Assembly: GCA_001692895.1 (NCBI GenBank) | Contig: KV748189.1 | Span: 1,744,432-1,808,431, forward strand | From: Cenococcum geophilum 1.58 | Taxonomy: Eukaryota > Ascomycota > Dothideomycetes > Gloniales > Gloniaceae | DNA length: 64,000 bases | Direction: 5' to 3' | Shown here: piece after piece, positions 1 to 11,123 of the stretch | Layout of the letters: each line of letters starts with the position of its first letter | How positions within the stretch are numbered: position 1 is the first letter of the stretch | Made by a program: the position numbers and the translations under genes | The notes under the pieces: generated by a model | What the model saw: the letters and a program-made list of their open reading frames with translations, nothing else | The model's database searches: none | Told to the model about the DNA's origin: nothing

Positions 1-3000
1 CCGCCTAGTAGCGTAAACGCTACCTCTATACCAGGAAAAGATAAGCGCCCTTAAGCACCCTTATAGCCCTAGGGTGTAAGCTCCTACTAGATTATAAGAA
101 AGCTATTACTATCTTAGGTAAAGTCCTCTTCAAGCAGACCTAGAAGGAGACCTTAGTAATGCTTAATATCGGTGCCGAAGTAAATATAGTTAACTAGCGA
201 TTTGCTATAGAGTGTAACTTTAAAATACTAAACGTAGAGCTATCTACCTACTCCTAGTTAAATAAGACTTAGGCATATTACTATAAGGCCTATAAGGTAC
301 CACTAAAAATAAAGGACAGCTAGGGCAAAATTAGGGAAGTAACCCTTATCTGCTATAAAATAGCTAACGCATCCCCTACTGTTACCCTAGGTATGCTAGG
401 GTTAAAAAAGGCCCGACTTCTTATCGACTGCGAGGCGAAGACATAGCGATAGAAGCTAGATAGCTCGTCCCTATTACTATAAACCCCTAAGGGTTTCGCG
501 GAGTCTCTATAGATAGAATCTAGGGTCTTTACCCTATTAACTTCTAAAGTAATACCTAGTAAGTAAGACGACGGCAGCTTACTAATCCTCCCCCTACAGT
601 TAAAGGAAGTTAGCAATATCTTCTCCTATAAGGAAATAGAAAAGCTACCCTAATACTACTAGGGCGACTATACTATTAACCTAAAAGAGGGACAGGAGGC
701 CCTATATAGGCCGCTCTATAACCTCTTAACTAAGGAGCTAGAAGTCCTAAGGGAGTACTTAGATAACGCCTTAGCTAAAGACTGGATCCAACTAAGTACT
801 AGTCCTATAGGGGCACCTATCCTCTTTATACCTAAAAAGGATAGGAAGCTATAGCTTTATATAGACTATAAAGGCCTTAATAAGGTAATAATTAAGAATC
901 GTCTCGCACTACTATTAATTAGTAAAACCTTAGACCGCTTAGTAGGTTCTAAGATCTTTACTAAGCTAAACCTAACGTATACGTATCACCGCCTTCATAT
1001 CCGTTATAGCAATAAGTAGAAGACGGCGTTCCGCACGCGCTACGGCCACTTTAAATACTTAGTTTTGTCTTTTAGGCTAACTAACGGACCAGTGACCTTT
1101 TAGGGCTATATTAATCGGGCCTTATTAGGACTAGTAAACGTCTTTTATATAGTCTACCTTAATAATATTCTAATTTTCTCTAAAAATTTAGAGGAACACT
1201 AGCGCCACGTACTAAAAGTGCTACGTAGGTTGCGATAATATTAACTATATATAAACCTTAAGAAGTGCAGGTTTAGCGTACAAGAGGTTAAGTTCCTAGG
1301 ATATATTATTAGTCCTAAAGGCGTAGCAATAGATCTTAGCCGGGTAGAAGCTATTACTAAGTAGGAGAGCCCTTAATCCTATAGGGATATCTAGGTCTTC
1401 CTAGGTTTTGCCAACTTCTATCGTTAGTTTATCTATAAATACTCTGCCATTATAAAGCCTATTACTAATCTCCTAAAAGGAGTAAAGAACGGCCGTAAAG
1501 CTAGGCCTTTTAATTAGCTAGAGGAGGCGGAGTAGGCGATACGCTAGCTCTGCAACGCCTTTACAACGGCGCCGCTCCTATAACACTACACGCTAGGCCT
1601 ACCAACTTAGTTAGAGACTAATACCTCTATATAAGGCCTAGCAGCAATTATATTATAGCTATTTAAAGATAGCCTTTAGCATTTAATAGCCTTTTAGTCT
1701 AAGAAGCTTTTACTAGTAGAGTGTAATTATAAGACCTATAATTAGGAGCTACTAGCTATTGTAGAGGCTTTTAAGCATTAAAGACACTATATTAAAGGGC
1801 TATTAAGCCGCCTAGAAGTGCTCTCAGATTATAACAATCTAAAGGGTTTTATAAAAGTAAAAGCCCTTAATAGACGGCAAGCCAGATGGGCTATAACCCT
1901 AGCTGCCTATAACTTTATTATTAAGTATAGGGTAGGAAAAACGAACCCTATAGACGCGCCGTTAAGGTAACCCCTAGGCGTAGGGGGTCCGCCAGAAGAA
2001 GATACTATGCTACTACTACTCTAAAGGACTTTAGGAATGTAGGGCCACCAACTTAAGGTAAAAGTCCTATTAGGTATATAGGAAAGTAAGCCTTCTATAG
2101 AGGTATTGCTTCTACGGCTATAAGCCAGCAACCCGACGGAGGTACGCCTAGGCAATATAGTATTACAGTTTAACTAGGCAACCTATACGTATACCATTAA
2201 GCAGCGTGTAATAAGGACCTAAGTTAGAGTAGTAAGCGCTTAAGAGAGTGCCTATAAGTCTAGTATGGAAATAGTTGTCGAGCTTATTAAAGGACTTTAA
2301 ACTATAAATAACTTTATACTACAAAAGCGCAGCGATAGCGTAGATACGGCGAGACGCCGTTAACGCGCCCGCTTAAAGCTAGTGTGGCAGTTTAATCCTA
2401 ATAGACTACTTTGTTACCACAGGAGGCTATATATACCCCTAGACCTAGCAGTTTATACAAAACTCCTATAAATCCACCACAATAATACCCTAGCTAGGCA
2501 CTTTAGTAAGAAAAAGACTCTAGATCTACTTATATATAAGTACTACTAGCCTAGTATAAATGCGGACGTAGTAAGCTATATCTCTACCTATAATCTATAC
2601 CAGCGTATATATACGCCTTAATATCGCCCTTATAGCAAGCTCTAAGCGCTGCCTTACCCGGATCAGCCGTAGTAGGAGATTATAATAGACTTTATTATAG
2701 GCCTACCACCTAGCAGATAAGGCGATAAGGTATATAACGCGATATATATAATAGTCGACCGCTATACTAAGATGGCCTTATATCTGCCTATAGTAAAAAC
2801 TATTACTATAACCAAACTTACGGATCTCTTCCTTAATAAAGTAGTACGCCGTTTCAGAGCCCTTAGAGGGATTATATCTAATTATAGCAGTATCTTTACT
2901 AGTAAGTTCTAGTCGGAGCTATGCTTTACTGCGAAGATTAAATATAGGCTAAATATGGCCTTTTACCTATAAATAGACGGGTAAACAGAACACTAGAACT

Positions 3001-3868
3001 AAACCCTAGAGTATTACCTCCGTATATTCTATAACAAGAAGCAGAGCAACTAAATAGGCCTCTTATTACTAGCCAAATTCGCCTATAATAATGCTAAACA
3101 TAGCACGACGGGTATAAGCCCGTTCTATACCTGCTATAGGTTTCACCCATATCTAGAATATAAGGTTAAGGCAGACAATAGTAGTTCTATTCTAGCCGCC
3201 TCTAAGAGAATTAAAAGAATATCCCTTAAACGCGAAGCGCTGGCGAAGCGCTAGGAACACGCCGCTAAGGCGTAGGCGAAATACTAATTATTATTACTAA
3301 CTATAGGCATATAAAGTAGGGGATCTAGTCTTACTATTAACTAAAAACCTTAAACTAAAAAGGCTAAGTAAGAAGCTTACAGCACGCTTTATTAAACCTT
3401 TTAGTATAGCCAAACTAGTTAGAAAGTAAGCGTATCGGCTATATCTACCCACGTTCTATTATATCCATCTAGTATTCTATATTAGCTTACTAAAGCCATA
3501 TAAACAATATAAGGGCGCTACTAGAGACCCTCTACCTAGGCCTATTAAGCTAGACGATAAAGAGGACCAAGAGGATTAGTATAAGGTAGAAGAAATATAT
3601 AGAAGGAAGGAATATAACCAGACCCTATAGTACCTAGTTAAGTAAAAAGGCTAGCTAGAAAAATATAATAAATAGGTTCTAGTAGAGGACGTTAACAAGG
3701 ACGTAAAGGAGAAGTATAATAGTTACTTTACCCTAAGGGGCAAATAGAAAAGAAAGTAGGTGGGAGAATAAAAAACTTTTAATTATAACTGGGACTACGT
3801 CCTACTAGCGGGACAACGGCAGAGCGACGGTAGAGCAACGGCAGAACGCTAATAGAAATACAACTACT

Positions 3869-4500
3869 CTACAGCTCCAACGAATCCTCCCTCTCCTCCT
3901 CTCCTTTATCCTCCTCCTCTCCCTTCTCCTTATCCTCCTCCTTATCCCTTATAATAGGAGGCATATTAGCCTACAAGTACTATTAGCATACGCTACAACG
4001 GCGAAACACCTGCGCTATAATACGTACTAAAGCGCGTATCACGTTAAGAATTCCTTTAAGGGTATAACGGATGGCCTATAATTCCTGCACTTAAAGTAGG
4101 GAAAAGTTTTCGCCCTTTAGGCGCTAGCGGAGACCGTGCTTAGCGCCAGTGCGCACTAAGGCCTCAACATCCTTCGTAAAGGACTTCTGGACGGCAGCAA
4201 CGCGAGCGTTAAGGTTAGCCGTATCTCCGCCAGCAACCCGCCGGCGCTCAGCCCTATTAATAAGGGCAAGCAGCTTATTTAGGCGGCTATAGAAGGCCTT
4301 AGGGACCTAGTTTATTAGCCGTCAGAACCTAAACCAATGTACTTAGACTTACTGGTTGGCACGACTTATTTAGTCGTTAGTAGTACCCGCAATTGCGGTT
4401 GGCCTACTTGCCGCAAGTGGCCCGCCCAGTAGTAGCTATACGCTTAGCGCAGTGGAGGCAGATTAGTTCCAGTAAGGCTAGGAAAGCGGCTTATAAGCGG
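3869..4500 (-). pseudogene. Antisense ORF remnant between pol and 3' LTR
   Basis: Read on the minus strand, one frame stays protein-like with only scattered TAG/TAA/TGA stops. It has an Ala/Ser/Thr-rich N-terminal half, then a conserved-looking stretch (WFRFRRLIN, VPKAFYSRLNKLLALINRAE, FTKDVEALVRTGAKHGLR), and ends in a Lys/Glu-rich tail (MPPIIRDKEEDKEKGEEEDK) with a stop at 3869-3871. It lies between the pol chromodomain and the polypurine tract of element A, opposite in sense to pol. I do not recognise the family. It may be an accessory antisense gene of the retroelement or a remnant of an inserted element. The 5' limit is uncertain. Confidence 0.45.
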
Positions 4501-4734
4501 CGTAGGAGCTTTAACGGCGCTTAGTAGGGTTAGCGATAGCTATAAGCTAGTATAAAGAATACTTACGGAAGGTTTACTAATAGGCGGACTGGTAGCTTAA
4601 CGCTTATAATTTATAATTAATTAGAAGTTAAGAAGAAGGCGAGTCGCAGGCTAGACGAATCGAAATTAAATAGGAAGGGAAATCTAGTGTCCTACCTAGG
4701 TGGGAACTCCTACCTTTATAGATCTCTACAAGGT

Positions 4735-4798
4735 CCTATTATTACATTATCCTATTATTATATTATCCTATCGTTATATTATCCTATCGTTACATTAT
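4735..4798. repeat. 16-bp tandem repeat, 4 copies
   Basis: Four consecutive units of the form CCTATYRTTAYATTAT, differing at two or three positions, lie just upstream of the polypurine tract of element A. Confidence 0.85.
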
Positions 4799-4909
4799 CT
4801 AATTTACTTAAATTTATTAAAAACTTTTTATTTAGAGAAGGATAATAATAGCACTCCTATTGTATAATAGCGTTAGCTAAGAACAGCCGCTTAAGAAGAG
4901 GGGGGCAAT

Positions 4910-5085
4910 TGTTAGGCTATAAAGACGCACTGGCCGTAACCGGCTTAGCGCAGGCGAGGCGTAGGCAAGGCGCCTACAAAACGTAATCGCCCCGCATTAG
5001 AGAACAGCAGAATTCTATTCTATAGTTCTACTCCATTAAGAACCAGATACTCTTTGCATCCCGTTACTATTATCATGTTACTACA
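4910..5085 (+). repeat. Candidate 3' LTR of element A
   Basis: A polypurine tract (AGAAGAGGGGGGCAA, 4895-4909) is immediately followed by TGTTAGGC; the next good CA terminus is TTACTACA at 5078-5085, giving a 176-bp TG...CA unit. The partner LTR is outside the window, so the boundaries are inferred from end motifs only. Confidence 0.5.
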
Positions 5086-5846
5086 TGCCCTAAGGACCTT
5101 AGCGTCCTAACAGAAGACGAGAACTATAAGGAGTAGACCGTTAAACGAATTATTAACTTTAAATACTTTGGCAAAGATAGAGGACGACGGCTCTACTATA
5201 GAGCTATATATATAGGATTTAATATAAATTAGCTAGAATGGTAACTATAGGAAAACTTTAAAAATGCAAAGGATCTAATCAGCGACTTTTACTACGCGAA
5301 CCTATAGAAACTAGGCCTAAGTAAAGACTTTATACCTAATCCTCTATAGGAGGCCTTATAGAGTTAAACCGTTATATATTACTACGTAAGGGTAAATTAC
5401 CATTAGATTGCCGTTAAATTGCAGTAAAGTATAATTACGTAACTAGAATATTATTAAGATATCTAGGAACTTTAACCGGCGGTTAAAGTTATTTAATTAG
5501 TCGGATTTTTAGATGCTAAGCCCTATTACATAACGTTGTTTTAAGCCTTTAGTAATACCCCCCTTCTTCTTTTCTATACCTTAAGTGTCCCTTTTATATA
5601 TATATAGTAACCATAGCATCGCCAGAGCTCCGCCTCTATAAGAGGTGGGGTAGTGTTATAAAACCCCACCATAGGGGCCTCTATAGGAGAGCCCCGTGCT
5701 TTTATATACACCTTGCGTATAGCTTATATTAGCTACGCGTAGGTATATCACCTCCTTACGCCCTCGACCCTTACGATTGATCGCGTAACGTCTTATAGAC
5801 TCCTTAAATATATACGCTTTATAGCTACTACCCTTGTCCCATAACC
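5086..5846 (+). mobile_element. Chromovirus fragment B (chromodomain tail plus LTR)
   Basis: Positions about 5108-5345 translate, with few stops, to a chromodomain-like block: TVKRIINFKYFGK, GRRLYYRAIYIGFNIN, LEW, then NAKDLISDFYYAN and a short Pro-rich end. No polymerase precedes it, so it is only the 3' end of a second element, probably interrupted by element A. A second polypurine-like tract (AGAGGTGGGGTAG, 5641-5653) is followed by TGTTATAAAACCCC, which I take as the start of its LTR at 5654. The LTR end near 5846 is a guess. Confidence 0.6.
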
Positions 5847-5859
5847 CTACCCTATATAA

Positions 5860-6980
5860 GCTTTAATTAGGAAAGATTAAAAGGACCCTAGACTATATAT
5901 AAGAAACTATCTTATAAGGAGGCCTAGTAGTACGCTAAGCGCTTAAAAGAAGCCTAGACGGTAGCCTATATAAATTTAAAAAAGGCCTAGAAATTAATAT
6001 AATAGTAGGTAAATAAGTATAGACGAGAGCCTAACTTTACTATAGGAGATATAGTCTAGGTTATAATAAAGAACTAGAAGACGGAACGACCTAGCAATAA
6101 GCTAAACTATTAAATAGGAGGATTATATAAGGCCCTTAAGAAGATAGGAAACTTATATAAAGTAAAGCTCCTAGATTTAATTAAGGTTTATCCTATTTTC
6201 TCTTTAAATAAACTATAAAAGTGTAAGAGTATATATATTAGGTCCCGCCGCGCTTGCAACAAGTTCGCAAGCACTCTCAGTCTTTTTGGCCGTATGGCGA
6301 CGTGGAGGCGGGCCACGTTACAAAAAGGCTGTAAACAACCTATTACCTAGATAAAAGAATAAACCTCCCCTATTAATTTAAGTTAATAGCAATAATAAAT
6401 GGGAAATTAAAGAAGTATTAGCCTATAAGCTTATAAGGGGAATATTAAAATATCGCGTTAGCTAGAAAGGATACAACCTAGACCCCACTTAGTACCCTAT
6501 ATAAAACTTTATAAGTAGCCCCTATAAGCTTTAAGAGTTTTATAGCTATTACCCTAATAAACCTAGACCCCTAAAGTACCTTAATAAGTAAATAGAGTGC
6601 TAGAATAGCGAAGATAATAAACTCCCTATTAAGTATAAAGATAAGAATACCTTATAGATATAATACGGATATATAAAGCCTAAGGGCAGGCTTTTTAGAA
6701 GGGGGGTAATATTATAGCGCTAGTGGAAACTGGTAAAAACTAGTAGATTATAGCTAGTGGATATTATTAGATTATAGCGGATAATCGTAAATAGTTTTAT
6801 ATAGTTTTAAATAATTGCTATTACGTAACTAGAGGATTATATATAACGTTAAGCGGCGCTACCTTTTATCTCCTTTTCTTTCTCTAGCTTTAGATCCTCG
6901 TTTATAGACTACCAATCGTATAGGCTTGCGCGTCCCTCTTGCTATACTTATACCTTAATTGACTGAGTCGCTAATATACA
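5860..6980 (+). mobile_element. Chromovirus fragment C (integrase tail, chromodomain, LTR)
   Basis: About 5935-6200 matches the integrase C-terminal segment of Gypsy elements (blocks like ARAQLYYRRYSL, VITKN, KLNY, GPLRRWETYIKVKL in decayed form). About 6399-6590 is a chromodomain: WEIKEVLAYKLIRG, KYRVS-KGYNLDPT, then SSPYKLQEFYSYYPNKP. The polypurine tract AGAAGGGGGG (6697-6706) is followed by TATTATAGCGC, a TG-to-TA mutated LTR start at 6710. A CA end lies at 6979-6980, giving a 271-bp candidate LTR. It is heavily RIP-mutated and its 5' part is missing. Confidence 0.7.
6240..6338. other. GC-normal patch inside RIP-mutated element C
   Basis: About 95 bases with ordinary composition (GGTCCCGCCGCG ... 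GTGGAGGCGGGCC) interrupt AT-rich DNA between the integrase tail and the chromodomain. The ends form an imperfect inverted repeat (GGTCCCGCC against GGCGGGCC) and the interior holds GCTTGC...GCAAGC. This looks like a small palindromic insertion that postdates or escaped RIP; no family is recognised. Confidence 0.4.
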
Positions 6981-6982
6981 TT

Positions 6983-7262
6983 TACTTATCTATCTATATC
7001 TACCTACCCATCTATATCTACCTACCTATTAGTATCTACCTATTTATGCCTACCTATTTATATTACCTTAATTAAATTAATTAATTAAATCGTTTATAGT
7101 ATTGGCTGGCTAGTTATTATCTAGCTCTAGCAATAGTTATTTAGTTTTAGCAACGGTTATCTAGTTCTAGTAATGGTTATTTAGGTCTAGCGATAGTTAT
7201 CTAGTTCTAGTAATGGTTATCTAGTTTTAGTAATAGTCGTTTAGTTCTAATAACGGTCCTTT
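6983..7262. repeat. CTAY-rich microsatellite and 20-bp minisatellite
   Basis: About 6983-7060 is a degenerate tract of CTAC/CTAT-type tetranucleotides. From about 7113 to 7262 there are roughly seven copies of a 20-bp unit, consensus GTTATYTAGTTYTAGYAAYG, differing mostly by C/T and G/A transitions, which fits RIP acting on a tandem array. Confidence 0.85.
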
Positions 7263-7395
7263 ACTAGCTGCCGTTCTAGTACTTCCCTAAGTTAAAAAAA
7301 ATGTAAGGAAGAAAGAAAGGGTAGGTAGAGGTATATATAGAGGCTATTAGGAATATAGCGGGGACCTAATACAGAGCTTTATATAAAGCCTCTAT
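7263..7395. other. AT-rich spacer, no gene seen
   Basis: This is short AT-rich RIP-like sequence between the minisatellite and the TIR element; nothing coding is visible. Confidence 0.6.
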
Positions 7396-7711
7396 AGGGC
7401 TTATAGCTTAATATAGTCTAAAAAAAGCTTAGTATAGTTTAAAATTTTAACGTAGTTTAAACTTTAAATTTAACCCTAGACTACGTTTAGCCTTAAACTA
7501 CGCTTAGCCTATATATATATATATAATATACAATTTAAATAAAATAGAAAATATATAGTTATTAATTTTAAATTATAAATATCCTAGTATATATAGGGCA
7601 CATATAAACACTTTTAATATAATATTTAAAAAAGATTATAGCTATATATACCTAGTATATATAATCTATTAACTTATACTACCCTCTAAAGTATTACCTT
7701 TATATTTTATA
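7396..7711 (+). repeat. Left terminal inverted repeat
   Basis: Inverted partner of 8989-9326, strongly RIP-mutated: GTGGTC-type sites of the right arm read as ATAGTT here. Confidence 0.8.
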
Positions 7712-8988
7712 TAAGTTAAGCTATACTATAGTATTTACTTAAGTATATATATAGTATATATACTACTAATATATTATATACTTGGCCGTCGAAAACGGAC
7801 TCTGCACCTGTACGTGGTGACGGCTACGAACCTGGGACTTCTCAGAGCCAACGCAGAGACGTCGCACAGCGTGCGGACAGGACCTGGTGGTGGTTGTGGG
7901 CGTTGAGGGCGGTGGTGAAAAATTTTCGGATGGTGAGATCTTGAAAACCACTACTGTGGCTCTCTACAATACGACGACTACTACGCTGTTCTCCTATCCA
8001 GGGCACCTGTACGATCCAACGTGGATGCGCAGCATTCGATAACATCCCCCGACCCCTAATTGAAAGCATCGACGACCTCACATCGACGAATAAGACACGA
8101 ACGAACGAACGAACAAACGAGCAAATATACGGCCCCTCCTAACCCCCAGGGCGATCGCCCGCGGAGCATGCGGTCACTCGCCATTGAAAAACGACTGAGT
8201 ACTACCTGCAAGCCTGGATAATACCGTACGGTTTTCCTTGTCTCCTTTCGACGGAGTGGTGACCCTTAGAGAGGGCCTAGCAGCTGGGGCCTAGGCATAA
8301 AAGATACCCAGGCATACATATCCCGCTTACCTGTAGTGGTAGTTTATAGATAGATGAATCCCCCTTACGCCTTCGATGGCCCTAGGGGGGGGGGAGGCAA
8401 GGCGTATATGGCAATGGTCAACAAGAGATAGCACACAGGGGATGGTCAAAACACGGGAAACAACAGTAAGACAAAACACGGCAATCAGTCAACCGGCAAG
8501 GACTGTATGTCCTGGTAAAGGAAGCAGTGGTTCCCAAGGAGTTCGAATCATCCAAGGAGGACAGGACGTAGCCGTAGGCCCGCAGGGCCGCCGCTACGGA
8601 CGGACATGGCAAAACAGGGGTTTTTCATCCTACTGAGGTGGCTCATAGGGTTTTTCCGTCCCCTACATCAACAAGGGTTTTCTTCTTGTCAACTTATAAG
8701 TTTCCCTTGTGTACAGAGTAGTCTGCGTGGGCCTAGATAGGATCCGTATCAGACGTTAATCAAAGAACTTACTACTATATTATATACTTACTAAAAAGCT
8801 ATTTAACTACCGCGATATATTCTTATAGATATATATATATATACTTAGTATATATAATATATATACTTACTATTCTAAAAAGTAGGCTATACTATAGTAT
8901 CCGTATATACTTAGCATATACTTACTCTATACTCTTTTAGTTTTATTTTTACTTTAAAAAGACCTTACTCCCTTATAAATTACTTAAT

Positions 8989-9326
8989 TAAAATATAAAG
9001 GCAATACTTTAGAGGGTGGTATGAGTTAATAGATTATATATACTAGGTATATGCCTAATATATACTAGGTATATATAGCTATAATCTTTTTTAAATATTA
9101 TATTAAAAGTGTCTATATATGCCCTATATATACCCTATATATATAGGGCATACTAGAATATTTATAATTTAAGATTAACAACTATATATTTTCTATTTTA
9201 TTTAAATTGTATATATATTATATATATATAGGCTAAGCGTGGTCCAAAGCTGAACGTGGTCTAGGGTTAAATTTGAAGTTCGGACCACGCCGAGCTTTTT
9301 TCGGACCACGCCGAGCTGTAAGCCCT
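8989..9326 (-). repeat. Right terminal inverted repeat
   Basis: Inverted partner of 7396-7711. Its outer 90 bases keep unmutated CGGACCACGCCGAGCT motifs, present twice in tandem at 9280-9317. Confidence 0.8.
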
Positions 9327-11123
9327 TCATAGTCGCCGCAGATTATGGACAGGGAATACAACGTCATATTTTGTCGTTGACTACAAAATTCGAGCTTGGT
9401 CGATTTCCGTACAATCACTCCAGTCACCTAAACCAAACCACCATTGCAACGCGCATCCAAAACACCAGCACCAGCCTCAAACGCTCTTCTCACATCACAA
9501 ACCCGTTATCACATTACAGCGTCAAAGCGGCAGCAGAACAATCCAGTCATGAATCTCAGGCCAACCCAGCCTTTCTCCAATCCATTTTCATCTGCTAATC
9601 AGAATCCTCTCTAGCTGCCTGCCGAAAAAAAGTTCCGCCCTGCATGAACCCGCCGCCAGCCGCAGCCCAATCACCAGGCCCATAAATCGCGAAATGTTGG
9701 TAAAAAAAAATGCCCCGCAGAAAATTGCAAAGCAGCGCTTTCTACACACCCCATTCTTTCCTGCCTAACTCCCCCTTTTTTGTGGCTCTCCAGACCCAGA
9801 ATTTGTAATGTTTTGAGTCCAATAGAGAAAATAAAAATAAAAATGATCGCACTATGATGCAAGCCCAGGGCGAAGAAGCCACAGCCAAGAGCAACAGAAG
9901 CAGAATAAGTAACAGGAGTTAAACAACAAAAGCAGTATGAGGGCAATAATTTTTGCCCAATCCATGAAAGTGTTTCCATTTCCGCGGCAATATTCAACTG
10001 CGCTTTGTGTCGGATCGCAAAAAATGTGCTTAAGAAAGCCCAATCCTCCCTAGAAGAGAAACGAAGGCCCCATGGTCCGCAGTAATGCCATTAATTACAA
10101 CCAAACTACCGTAATCCATAAATGAAGCGGCTGTAACCAGAGAGCGCTGTAAGCGCCCGCCAAGCCCCCTCCACTCCATAAAGCCCTCCCCCCCAATAAA
10201 AATAACCGAATGAGGACAAATGGTCGTGAATAAGGAAACTTGAAATGCAGGAAAGAAAAAAGGAGTAACCGCCCGCTGCAGAATTTGTCTAATCATGCCG
10301 AGGGTGCCTCGCTCGCTCAACGAGTGACGTGTGATGGAAGAAAGGGAAAAAAAATAATGCAGCAAGCTTGCCCTAAACGCAGCAGCCACGGGCGGCAAAA
10401 GCAGCAGAGAAAAACCAGAAAATAGTGTCATCCAGTTTCTCTGGCTCTTTGTGCAAATAGGGTGTCGTAAAAAAAAGCCGCAGACCCACAACAAAAGAGG
10501 AGTCTTCGGAGCGAAAGAAAAGAAAATCGGGCGTCGCTTTCCGGAAACCAACAGAAAACTCCAAACCCCGTAAATCGCCTCCGGTGCTCCCGCAAAAAAA
10601 CCGTGAAAAACCCGTGGTCTAGTGGAATAGGTAGAACAGTTGCATAGGAAAGTTGAGCTAATAGAAAAACAAAAGGAAATCTAAACATGCAAGATCCACA
10701 AATAATCAGTCTGTCATGAGATCTGGAATAGTACCCGTATGTGTCCGAAATAGCGACAAAGAAAGACCGAGTGTGCCACGTTAGAAACCGCCACAGGTTC
10801 GAATTTTGTGCAATTGATCATCTCTTGCTGGAGACAGTAATGGTGTCTCAAACAGCAAGGCAATCGATGGTGGCCACGCTCGGGTTTCATCTGATGGTGT
10901 AACCTGGCAGACTGAATCATGAACAATCAAATCGACGAACGAGCCGCATTTTTGAAAACCCATCCGAAACTTTTGAACAACAAAACGCGCTGGAAACGTG
11001 ACTGATAAGAAGAGATGTAGTTGCAGACGGATGGCATGAGCCAGATATGTCGTGAAGCATGCCGTGAGAATCGCATGGATATTATGTACCGTCTGAATGA
11101 GGAATGGATGCCTGCAAATACAG
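9327..11123. other. Spacer and cyclin 3' flank, no gene seen
   Basis: Composition returns to normal for the genome here. Several open frames exist, the longest on the minus strand at 10030-10551, but they are Phe/Leu-rich or low complexity and share no family feature I recognise. The right part is probably 3' untranslated sequence of the cyclin gene. A run at 10617-10627 resembles a tRNA A box but no B box follows. Confidence 0.5.

Larger units (their letters stand above)
1..5085 (+). mobile_element. RIP-degraded Ty3/Gypsy chromovirus A (5'-truncated by window)
   Basis: Pol order is readable through many stops. Around 160-200 there is a protease-like NIGAEVNIV block. The reverse transcriptase follows (GAPILFIPKK near 809-838, then the IFTKL, YRYGHFKY-like and YLNNILIFS blocks to about 1350). 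RNase H lies at about 1600-1970 (block ending NRRQARWA then YRVGKTNP). The integrase occupies about 2440-3220 (IIVDRYTKMALYLP core near 2745-2795). A chromodomain sits at about 3575-3690 (KVEEIYRRKEY, then a YLVK-KG- block). Chromodomain after integrase defines chromoviruses. Most stops are TAG or TAA where the family has Gln or Trp, and TpA is extreme, which is the signature of CpA-to-TpA RIP. Gag and the 5' LTR are outside the window. The 3' end is set at a candidate LTR. The element is not functional. Confidence 0.9.
7396..9326. mobile_element. TIR element with about 320-bp inverted arms and GC-balanced core
   Basis: The left arm (7396-7711, starting AGGGCTTA) aligns along its whole length with the reverse complement of the right arm (8989-9326, ending TAAGCCCT). 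Shared blocks include TTTAACCCTAGA, ACGCTTAGCCTATATA, ACAATTTAAATAAAATAG and ACCCTCTAAAGTATT. Differences are mainly C-to-T and G-to-A, and are much denser on the outer left arm. The core at about 7785-8755 has balanced composition and holds no protein I recognise; the longest + strand ORF in it (8376-8636) looks like chance. No target-site duplication is evident. A non-autonomous DNA transposon or a foldback element carrying captured sequence would fit. Confidence 0.75.

Noticed and set aside
8418..8636. Overlapping ORFs on both strands in the core of the TIR element
   Set aside because: Neither resembles a transposase or any known domain; both are short.
10030..10551. 173-codon minus-strand ORF with hydrophobic stretches
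   Set aside because: Composition is Phe/Leu/Ser-rich, no family features, overlaps several similar frames, and lies in the cyclin 3' flank. It looks like chance.
10617..10700. tRNA-like A box (TGGTCTAGTGG)
   Set aside because: No B box (GGTTCGAATCC-like) and no acceptor pairing in the following 80 bases.
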